Source: Maylandia zebra
Lineage: Eukaryota > Chordata > Actinopteri > Cichliformes > Cichlidae
NCBI RefSeq assembly: GCF_041146795.1
Contig: NC_135184.1
Coordinates: forward strand, 4,179,967-4,243,966
DNA: 64,000 nucleotides
Reading direction: 5' to 3'
A program made the translations under genes and the position numbers. Each line of letters begins with the position of its first letter. Position 1 is the first letter of the stretch. The notes under the pieces were generated by a model. That model saw only the letters and a program-made list of their open reading frames with translations, was not told the origin of the DNA and made no database searches. Positions 56,370 through 64,000 of the stretch are shown here, one piece after another.

Positions 56370-56619
56370 CTGTGCTCTCTGGGTTTATTTCCGGTTTCCA
56401 GATGGTATCCAGCAGTTTGCGCCGCTCTTCCCCAGTCCAGACAATGATGCCTTCGGCCTCCTGCTTCACTACAAGTTGTTCTCCCTCATGATTAATGCAG
56501 AGTTCATCCTGTTCCTCTTTAATCTGTGGAGGCTCTGGGTCCTCCTGGTCCAGACTGGAATTCCTCCCCTGGCTGAAGTCCTGCCAATCATCCAGACCTT
56601 CCTCTTCCTCACACTTCAT
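56370..56619 (-). CDS. Zinc-finger gene 2, exon 2 (chimeric start exon)
   Basis: Exon 56634 (acceptor TTCCTCAAG) to 56370 (donor GTATGT). ATG at 56619 starts MKCEEEEGLDDWQDFSQGRN, then LDQEDPEPPQIKEEQDELCI, EGEQLVVKQEAE and IIVWTGEERRKLLDTIWKPE. It codes 83 residues plus one base and joins exon 3 at 51424 in frame. Reading in from exon 1 in phase 1 would give D-F-L-R-Q-Y-E-V then stop, so this ATG is the likely start. The end of the exon resembles the end of exon 1 (RLLDISWKPEIK type). Confidence 0.85.
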
Positions 56620-56793
56620 ATTGTCTTAGGAAGTCTTGAGGAACAGTGGGACACAAGAAAATTGTTACTAATGTGATAGCAGGAAAATACACTTGTGAGC
56701 AAATAGAATCTAGCAGCGCTGTACACTGTGAGCATGTTGCTCACATTTGTTAGTAAAACTGAAAGTGTTTCAGGAACACCGTGTGAGTGCTAA

Positions 56794-56945
56794 ATGGTAA
56801 ATGGACTGATACTTAAATAACGCTTTTCTACTCTCCTGGAGCACTCAAAGGGCTGACTGCAGGTTTACCAACCTTATAACCAGTACATCTGCACAATGAC
56901 TGAAACCAGTGAATGAACGGCGAGCAGTGAGGTCAGTTCCTTGAT
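56794..56945 (-). repeat. SINE-like repeat fragment, reverse
   Basis: AAATGGTAAATGGACTGATA then CTTTTCTACTCTCC and GAGCACTCAAAGGGC, related in reverse to the end of the repeat at 25.4 kb. Confidence 0.5.
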
Positions 56946-56959
56946 TTAATATGCAGATT

Positions 56960-57815
56960 GTAATGACCATTGATCAATAACCACTGATCAAAGACTCCTT
57001 GAAGAGGTAATTTACATGAAAAGGAAAAGACAATCTCTGAATCGAGGAGGGGGCCTATGGGTAAATCTTTCACCATCTTACAGTGCTGTGAGTGCAGCCA
57101 TTATTGGTACTCATAGCCATTGATCAATGGTCTTTGATCAAATTTGCATATTAATGAAAAAAGAAATTGACCTCACAGCCCATGTTTCTAAGTAGATCAA
57201 TCTAAATCCCAATTTTTTAATAAATCTTATGGCAAAGTTACTTCAGTGGGCATTCTGTGTACATGCCCAGGGACCCACAGACAGCTGGGGGGCCCATAAA
57301 AGAGGCAAATGAAAAAAACAAAACAAAACCCAGCATACACATATGCATAAACACACACACACACACATATACATATATGTGGCCACAAATCAATAGACAT
57401 TGATCACAGACCTCCTTGACTCCCCAAGGAGGAGTACCTGTGAAAAGGGAAAGACAATCTCTCAATTGAGGAGGGGGCCTAATGGTCCATCTTTCACCAT
57501 CTTACAATGCTGTGAGTGCAGCTCTCTGTAAATTGTATGTGAATGGATCAATGACCATTGATCAATGGTCTTTGAGCAGTGGTCATGACAACTTGCATAT
57601 TAATGATCGTCTTGATCATTAAACTGACCTCACAGCCCATTGTTCTTTCTGTGGGCTCGTTTCAAGTCCTTGTGCAAATGTACTGTTTATAAGGTTGGGG
57701 AAACCTGCAGTCAGCTGAGACTGAAGAAGTCACTTGATGAGTGATGAAACATTTCTACCACTGAGAACACTACGTCCAGATGACCACAATCTTTTGGGGA
57801 TTTTAATACCTGGAT
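56960..57815 (+). mobile_element. Penelope-like 3' region with internal tandem duplication
   Basis: A block with CCATTGATCAATGGTC, GCATATTAATGA, CTGACCTCACAGCCCAT and AGACAATCTCTGAATCGAGG occurs twice (56.98-57.19 and 57.37-57.65 kb). The end, GACTGAAGAAGTCACTTGAT, GAGTGATGAAACATTTCT and CTACGTCCAGATGACC, parallels the Penelope ends at 38.2 and 63.8 kb (CTGAAGAAGCTTCTC, GATGAGAGGTGAAACGTCTT, GACGTCCAGAC). No coding part seen. Confidence 0.55.
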
Positions 57816-58929
57816 GATTTAGTATGCATCAAGACAGTAAAAAGATGCTAAATTGTTATTAACATTTGCAACTGGGAAGATATGTGCTATTTAGCCAACT
57901 TCTGGTCTTACGGCGACCCCTAGTGGACATTGTAAAATATTGCTGTGTCTGAGTTGATGATGTGTTCTGATTGTTGCTTAGTTATCTTTGACCCTGCTAA
58001 TTATAGTATTACCTGTTTCTGTTTCCAGACAACCATGCTTATAGTCACCTATACTGCATCTGCCACAATTATAAGTGCATATCTGGCTGTATCACAGTTG
58101 GATTTATCATGGCAAGCCCTGCTGTAACCAGTTCTTCTGTGAAGCTTCATTAAAGACGGTGAACTAAACTCCTGGACTGCTGAAGTCTTTCTGACCGAAG
58201 ACTTAGGCCAGACTTGTATACCCAGCACTTCCAGTATATATATACATGGCCTGCTGCACCTCACAGAAACAATAATAAAACATAGTAATATAAATGTATA
58301 AACATCTTCTATCCTTATTAAAAAATAATAACAACAATTATTGAAAAACATTTTTATGTTTTTATCATTTTTTCTTCTTATACCAGATGCCTTATAGCTT
58401 TATAACTACATTAGCTGTATTCATATGAAACTGTATTCATTTCTACACACTGTTACTTTGCAGGACAGTGCTCTTCTTTTACAGCTATTCTGTGTGAGGG
58501 TGGGTTTAAAAAAACGATTTTAATATGAATAATGAGTTATCGATTCATTAAATCCTGATTTAATTTGATCAGTTTTTAAATGTAAAAGTATTTTTTGCCA
58601 GAAAAGCCGGAATCTCGACTTAAAGCTCACAAAACAATTTCAACCGTCAGTCGGCTAAAACAGCAAACGATTAAAGGGCAGGTAACCGCAAAAAGACGTA
58701 AACACAAAACACAAAACCCGACGGCACGGACACGCCGTCCGGTGAAAACCTGCCAGGTTTGTCACTCTCGGACCAAAATACACAGAACCGGCTTCTGTCT
58801 CCTGGATGTTAATACTAAAGGTTTGCTGTTTAAAGATAGAGAAGAAGTCCTTGTTAGTCTGTTAGTCCTATATGGTGCTATATGTTATTCCTGTGTTCGT
58901 TCACTGAGACCATCACCAGTTTTACATAC
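57816..58929. other. Intron 1 of zinc-finger gene 2, unassigned
   Basis: No gene. Frames at 57945-58127 and 58595-59035 have no recognisable domain; the second overlaps the ZNF first exon on the other strand. Confidence 0.4.
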
Positions 58930-59050
58930 CTGTAATGTGAGACTTTATCTCAGATTTCCAGCTGATATCCAGCAGTCTGTGCTGACTGATCTCCTCATAC
59001 CGGACGATCCTGTCCTAACCTCTGAGATTTCTTGAGCAGCAGCAGTCACC
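58930..59050 (-). other. Zinc-finger gene 2, first exon (likely untranslated now)
   Basis: Minus strand: VTAAAQEISEVRTGS in one frame, then RIVRYEEISQHRLLDISWKS and EIKSHITG in the next, out of step by one base near 59007. The donor (AG then GTATGT) ends the exon at 58930 in phase 1. A stop (TGA) precedes the AAAQ part in the second frame. Confidence 0.65.
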
Positions 59051-59079
59051 TCCTCTCAGACACAACGGGACAGAGCAGC

Positions 59080-59175
59080 GTCGGTTCCTTCTTCTTCTTT
59101 TTATTGTTTAATGGCTGTTGGCAAACAGCACAATGGCGCATTACCGCCACCAACTGGTGTGGAGTGTAGACCGGT
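59080..59175 (-). repeat. Short interspersed repeat between promoter block and first exon
   Basis: TTAATGGCTGTTGGCAAACA then GGCGCATTACCGCCACCAAC, a small repeat with a CTTCTTCTT tract. A related string (TTTAACGGCAGCTGGCATCC) lies in the hAT element at 15.59 kb. It may have separated the promoter block from the gene 2 first exon. Confidence 0.45.
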
Positions 59176-59347
59176 TATTTAAAAAAAATGAAATCCTCAC
59201 AAAACCAACGAGTCTGCCTTAAGAATCAAAATAGGGTCTGATAACTTTCACTTCTCGAGTTCGTACGAAACAAATCAATCAAGTCAAGTTTCACTTTTAT
59301 ATCACCAACCTGATCAATTTTTCTTTCACCATCATATGTCTGACATT

Positions 59348-59442
59348 GCATTACGCATCATTTCCGTTCTTCCTCTTCTCCTTTTAAATTTTCGTCAGAT
59401 CGGCTGCATTAAAAGCATATTGTTGCCCTCCTCAGGACATCC
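59348..59442 (-). promoter_or_regulatory. Promoter-like block, zinc-finger gene 2
   Basis: Minus strand: GAGGAGGGCAACAATATGC, then GAAGAGGAAGAACGGAAATG then ATGCGTAATG. The CCGGAAGT element found in the other copies is not present in clean form here, which may reduce activity. About 300 bp upstream of the first exon. Confidence 0.5.
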
Positions 59443-59985
59443 GTGGAGGTATTCATGAATTTTGGCACAGCTGTGAACAAACTAAGCTGAAGTGCTTTAA
59501 CCTCCTCTGCATCCTTGTTGATAGAAGTGCAAGGTACAACTGTATCGAAGCGTCATTAATGGGTCAGTGATTTAGTCTGGAGCTGTATCATCTAATATTT
59601 CCTTCAGCTTCAGCACAGAGTGTTAACAGAACAAGACTTTTGATGAGAACAAAGAGCAGGGACAGAAACAGCATAGTTTAACACAAACAGTAAAAATCTA
59701 ATAAAATGGTGACAAAGAGACATTTTTTGGTTCTTGCTTGTCTGCAGCACCTCCAGCATGTTTAAAATGATCTGGTTGTTTTTGCACGCATTTTGGTTAG
59801 CATGAAGTTTATGTGGAGCTCAGTGTGTTTGATTTTATATAAACCGATACTTCAGTGTGAACTCCTTTCTTTACAGCTGTCAATAAAACACCAATACTTT
59901 TACTGCTGTGATGAAAATGAAACATCTGTGTGAGGCAGGTAAGGCAAAGCATCAGGACTACATTAAGAAAAGCATTATTTTTTAA
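59443..59985. other. Intergenic region between divergent ZNF genes 2 and 3
   Basis: No gene. Confidence 0.4.
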
Positions 59986-60292
59986 TAATAATAATGGATT
60001 GGCTTTATATAGCGCTTTTCAAGGCACCCAAAGCGCTTTACAATACCACTATTCATTCACTCTCACATTCACACACTGGTGGAAGCAGCTACAGTTGTAG
60101 CCACAGCTGCCCTGGGGCAGACTGACAGAAGCGAGGCTGCCATATCGCGCCATCGGCCCCTCTGGCCAACACCAGTAGACAAGTAGGGTAAAGTGTCTTG
60201 CCCAAGGACACAATGACCAGGACAGAAAGCCCAGGGATCGAACCGGCGACCTTCCGGTTACAGATGCGATTCCCAACCCCCTGAGCCCCGTA
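59986..60292 (-). repeat. SINE-like interspersed repeat, reverse copy
   Basis: Reverse strand gives GGGGCTCAGGGGGTTGGG, CCGGAAGGTCGCCGGTTCG (B-box-like GGTTCGATCCC), GTGTCCTTGGGCAAGACACT and AAAGCGCTTTGGGTGCC, then GCGCTATATAAAGCC. Same superfamily as the repeat at 25.1-25.4 kb. Confidence 0.7.
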
Positions 60293-60477
60293 ATATTATT
60301 ACTGTCAAACCACTGCCTTGTCCCACTAATAATTATTTAATCTCTAAATTTCCATGTTGTTATCAAAATGATCAATTACAATAAAACAAAAAAAGCTATT
60401 ATCTATCTATCGTACATTACTCCTTCGTAGGGCTGCCAGACTTTATGTAAGGACTTTACTTTCGTCTGACTGACCTG

Positions 60478-60562
60478 AGAAGCGCAGCAATACGCTTTTA
60501 GGCTTTCTAGTCCACCGGAAGTACAATAGAAGAGAAATGACGGAAATGACGCAATGGTTACT
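60478..60562 (+). promoter_or_regulatory. Promoter-like block, zinc-finger gene 3
   Basis: Plus strand: GAAGCGCAGCAATACGC, then ACCGGAAGTACAATAGAAGA, then GACGGAAATGACGC, right before the first exon. Nearly the same as the gene 1 block at 26.5-26.6 kb. Confidence 0.7.
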
Positions 60563-60567
60563 GTTTA

Positions 60568-60736
60568 ACATGTCTAGTGTTCGGGTTTCAGAGTGATTGT
60601 TGTTGAAGAAATCTGCTAACAAGTTAAAAAAAAAAAGAAAAAGAAAAAACGATCGTCCGGCATGAGAAGGAGACCAGCCGTCAGCTCAGACTGCTGGACA
60701 TCAGCTGGAAACCCGACATAAAGCCACACATTACAG
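60568..60736 (+). other. Zinc-finger gene 3, first exon (likely untranslated now)
   Basis: ATGTCTAGTGTTCGGGTTTC at 60569 matches the expected family start (MSSV), but the frame ends after eight residues (TGA). An A/G-rich run (60625-60648) has replaced part of the coding sequence. The end, IVRHEKETSRQLRLLDISWK then PDIKPHITG, is intact in its own frame, with donor (AG then GTGTGT) after 60736, phase 1. Confidence 0.65.
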
Positions 60737-63120
60737 GTGTGTAACACTGAGACGGTCTCGGTGAGCTAACACGGGAGTGTGAACCGTGCTGGAGCTCATG
60801 TAGCGGCTCAGTTTGTAGGCTAACAGGCTAAAATCAAGCGCTTCTCTTTATTTTAAATGTAAATATTTGACGTTAAATACCCACTGAGACACTGAGGGAA
60901 GCGACTTTGTTCTGCATAAAAGGGGTTGGCAGTGCTGGCGTGTTTTCCTTTCTTTAAAAAAAAAAATCTTTAATATCCTTTTTTATGTGTTGGTTGGCTG
61001 TAGTCAGCAGGATCTACGTATCTCTTTGGAAAATATCATTTTGAATCTCCCTTATTGTGTCTACTCTGTGTGCAGTTGTTAAAAGTCACGTTTTGTAAAC
61101 CTTTTTTTCTGCTTTAAATGACTTTGATAATATCTAGGACAGATGTGCTTGGCAGATTTTAGGTCCTTGGGTCGCTTACAACAGTTTGAATGTCACTGTG
61201 TTTGTACAACCTGCAGATTACTTTGAGAAATATTGTGGAAAACACCCCCGATCAGGTCCTAACACCCTAGCAGACGACCCTCACCTTTTTTAAATACATG
61301 TTTTTCTCTCCGCCTCTCGCCTCCAAACATCAAACTTATTTGAGCCTAAACAGTAACACATAAAAGGGAATCCTGTTTGTGTATTAATTACCAGAGGATG
61401 TCACATAAAAAGGGATAAAAGAGGCAAAACGGTGTGCCATAGTAAGGGGTTAACATGAGGTGGTGTTTTTATTTTATTTTATTTTGTTATATTTTTGGAA
61501 CAACTGCAAATGTCTGTAAGTTGCAGTACTTTTAACATTTAGATAACGCTACAGAAGAGGAACGAACACAAGGGAGTGATGTTATTTAAGTCACAGGTCA
61601 TTTCAAGTTCAAAGGCTGAACAAACATCAGCAAACACACAAACTGTGTGCAGTTGTTCACAGTGTGTTGCTAGCTAAAGCTCCAGCTTCTATATTTCACA
61701 GGGAGAAAAAAGAAAGAGAGCTGATGTCACACAGAGATGGAGAAAGATAAGAAAGAGGACAGGAGAGGAAGAAGAGAGGTTAGATTCAAAGGTAGGAGAA
61801 TAATTCACTGAATTCAACCTTTTTACCATCTAGAAAATAGACAGCATCAACAGTGTACTGTCAGTGTAGAGGATGGAAATCAGCCAGAAAAACTCATGAA
61901 ACATCTGATGCAGGTGTGTGAATCCACAGTAAACCTCAGCAGTAGCAGCAGGTCATCTGATCACAGCCTGCACATTAAGATAATCTGCTCTCAATATAAA
62001 TTATTGTGAGTTGTCATTCTTTTCCTCACACTGAGCCACTACAACTGATTTCAGGGTTCCCCCACCTGCTGAATCCACTTTAACCTCTCACTGTGCTCAT
62101 TTTGCTGTTTAGTGGCAAAGTCGCCCTCTACAATGTCGGCAACAGCAAACAGAGATTTTTTTTTTCCTTCTTTTTCACTCTTGATGTCCTACTTAACTGA
62201 TTCAAGCTGAGTACATTTATTAGAATTGAATTCAGACAAACAAAGTTTGTATTCTACTAATTTTATTTTACCATTACATTAGTTTAGCATGAAGTTCAGT
62301 TAGCTTTGCATAGAAATAGGAAATAGAAATGTTCTTCAATGAATTAGTTTTTGCTTTCTTGTTTTGAGTGCATTTCAGAGCCTGTACTTTTTCACTTTTA
62401 CTTGAGTAAAGAAGTTGAATCAGTACTTCAACTTTTATTGGAGTATATCGGTACTTCTGCATAAGTAAAGAAAGCCTGTATTTGTGCCAACTCTGGGTTT
62501 AAGAAAATTAATTTTTAAATGATCAGGTAAAATAATTGAAATTGAAATGTTTCTCAAAATATTTCCAAGTTTTGCTGAGATAGAGCACCCTTAAACTAAA
62601 GGTATCCAGCAGTAATCTCGCTGCAGCTAATCTCATGGCAGCAGCAGAGCCTCCCTTGGTTTTCTGTGCTTGACAGTATGTCTGATTGAAATGAGTGAAA
62701 GACACTGGACAAAGGAAAGTAGCTCTTAATGTGAATCTTGGAGTAGATCTCCCATCATAGGCAGAGAAGTTCTCATGGGCAAAATTAAATGCAACTGATT
62801 GTTTATCTGCAGCGTGTTTTTATCATGGATTTAGGAAAAGCTGTTTCCTCTTTAGACATGTGTGATTCTGCAGGGTACAACTTTTAATCAAATAGCTGCT
62901 TCACACTTTAAGCCACTACCTGAATGTTTTGTATTCTGAACTTTGCAAATAAGAACACCAGAACTCGAGACTGTCTTACACGGTACTCCCGACACATTTG
63001 TCAAATTTGTGCACATTAAAGTGAGAGACATGCTCGCAGTGTACAGTCCTTCTGGATTATATCTGTGTGTTCCTGTCATCACATTAGTAACATTTTTCTT
63101 ACATCCCTTTGTTTCTAAAG
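60737..63120. other. Intron 1 of zinc-finger gene 3, unassigned
   Basis: No gene. Short hAT-like ACTTTTACTTGAGTAAAG string at about 62395. Otherwise AT-rich. Confidence 0.4.
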
Positions 63121-63135
63121 TCCTCCCACATCAAC

Positions 63136-63358
63136 ATGAATTGTGAGGAAGAGGAGGGTGTGGATGATCAGCAAGTCTGTAACCAGGAGAGGAATTCCAG
63201 TCTGAACCAAAATGACCCAGAGCCTCCACAGATTAAAGAGGAACAGGAGGAAGTCTGCACCGGTCAGGAGGCCGAAGGCATCATCGTCTGGACCGGGAAA
63301 GAGCGGCTCAGACTGCTGGATACCATTTGGAAACCTGAAATAAAGCTACACAGAATAG
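63136..63358 (+). CDS. Zinc-finger gene 3, exon 2 (chimeric start exon)
   Basis: Acceptor TTTCTAAAG puts the exon start at 63121. ATG at 63136 begins [20 protein letters not shown], then DPEPPQIKEEQEEVCTGQEA, then EGIIVWTGKERLRLLDTIWK and PEIKLHRIG, ending at a GTATGT donor at 63359. It is 74 residues plus one base, phase 1, as in genes 1 and 2. The segment holding the second psi-K-x-E site (EGEQLVVKQE in gene 2) is missing. The finger exon should lie to the right of this window. Reading in from exon 1 would give a stop after seven codons. Confidence 0.85.
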
Positions 63359-63523
63359 GTATGTTAAACTGTAAATAAAAGTCCATAAAAATTATATAAC
63401 TCTTTTAGGATTTTAAACTTAGCTAAAAGGTACTAAAATTTTTAGGGATAGTATAAAGGACGCAAGGAGAGAGTGGAGAGGGAATAATATGAAAGAAATA
63501 GTCTAAGGAGGTTGGAAAGAAAA

Positions 63524-63880
63524 GTGCCTGGACTTCTTTAAGTTGCTTGAAGATGTTTCACCTCTCATCCGAGAAGATGAGCCAAGGTGTGAAAACGGGT
63601 GTGGGTCACAATAAGCCAGGGTTTCGGGTGAGCTCATTGTGACCCACACCCGTTTCACACCTTGGCTCATGTCATTAGGTAGAGGATCATCAGGGGGTCC
63701 TTTTGTCCCTCTTTGGGGGGTTACTCCCACTGGGATAAAATCTGGGACTCTCCACCATTTGACCCTAGAACTGAAGAAGCTTCTCGGATGAGAGGTGAAA
63801 CGTCTTCAAGCAACTTAAAGACGTCCAGACGCTTTTCTTTCCAAGCTCCTTAGACTACGATGACCTGGATGACTGAGAAC
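63524..63880. mobile_element. Penelope-like 3' ends arranged as a fold-back
   Basis: Outer arms: CTTTAAGTTGCTTGAAGATG (63535) and, inverted, GTCTTCAAGCAACTTAAAG (63802). Inner arms: TGAGCCAAGGTGTGAAAACG (63579) and, inverted, CGTTTCACACCTTGGCTCA (63651). The right half matches the 38.2-38.4 kb Penelope 3' region in reverse. Two partial copies head to head are common for Penelope-like elements. Confidence 0.75.
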
Positions 63881-64000
63881 CTTCACAGACATGAAAGAAA
63901 TAGAAACTTGGAGAAATTATTGCGACAAAAGATCTTTTGTCCCATGGGTTGACCATTGTCCTGATACCTTCATTACTCAGCCATTTTACTACACATGCAC

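Noticed and set aside
9174-63358. Calling these ZNF genes FiNZ-type or KRAB-type
   Set aside because: The N-terminal sequences do not show a KRAB domain, and the FiNZ leader as I know it from carp-like fish differs. The safe name is poly-C2H2 with a teleost CNQER/PPQIKEEQ leader.
1-64000. Endogenous retrovirus or LTR retrotransposon
   Set aside because: I looked for paired long terminal repeats, a protease or integrase motif, or an envelope, and found none that I could support.

Overview
The window is nuclear DNA from a teleost fish, probably a spiny-rayed (percomorph, possibly cichlid-like) species. I infer this from AT-rich, intron-containing DNA full of teleost mobile elements (hAT, piggyBac, pogo/Tigger, Tc1, L2-type, RTE-type and R2/R4-type LINEs, Penelope-like elements, SINE-like repeats) and from two fish-type gene families: poly-C2H2 zinc-finger proteins with the CNQERNSSLDQEDPEPPQIKEEQ leader and an intronless RING/B-box/SPRY TRIM protein. 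There is no bacterial-style organisation, and I see no rRNA or tRNA gene.

Host genes. ZNF gene 1 lies on the minus strand: first exon about 26.3-26.5 kb, exon 2 at 20.2-20.5 kb, exon 3 with 16 fingers at 9.2-10.9 kb. ZNF gene 2 is also minus: first exon about 58.9-59.0 kb, exon 2 at 56.4-56.6 kb, exon 3 with 18 fingers at 49.5-51.4 kb. ZNF gene 3 is on the plus strand, divergent from gene 2: first exon about 60.6-60.7 kb, exon 2 at 63.1-63.4 kb, finger exon beyond the right edge. A fourth first exon (minus, about 2.0-2.1 kb) points off the left edge. All four first exons share an upstream promoter-like block with CCGGAAGT-type and AACGGAAATGA-type motifs. A complete TRIM16/TRIM25-like gene lies at 42.1-43.8 kb (minus), with a collapsed copy at 27.0-27.8 kb.

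Mobile DNA. The ZNF introns are packed with nested transposons, several of them dated relative to each other by exact target-site duplications. Gene 1 intron 2 holds a BED-type hAT relic, a broken piggyBac split by a 1.03-kb hAT element, a GC-rich poly-A retroposon with an 18-bp duplication, and a hAT MITE carrying a second insertion. Gene 1 intron 1 holds an R2/R4-like LINE relic, an almost intact pogo-like transposon, and a hAT MITE split by a SINE. Gene 2 intron 2 holds a 3.85-kb hAT element with two further hAT elements inside it. The 28-42 kb and 44-49 kb stretches are mostly LINE tails, Penelope-like ends, non-autonomous repeats and unassigned AT-rich DNA.

Most interesting points: (1) exon 2 of the three ZNF genes is a phase 1-1 chimera, its start matching the finger-exon leader and its end matching exon 1, with its own ATG in a shifted frame; translation appears to have moved from the decaying exon 1 to exon 2. 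(2) A minus-strand repeat near 47-48 kb carries a small membrane-protein reading frame that I do not recognise. (3) Several fully resolved nested hAT insertions, hairpins and Penelope fold-backs.
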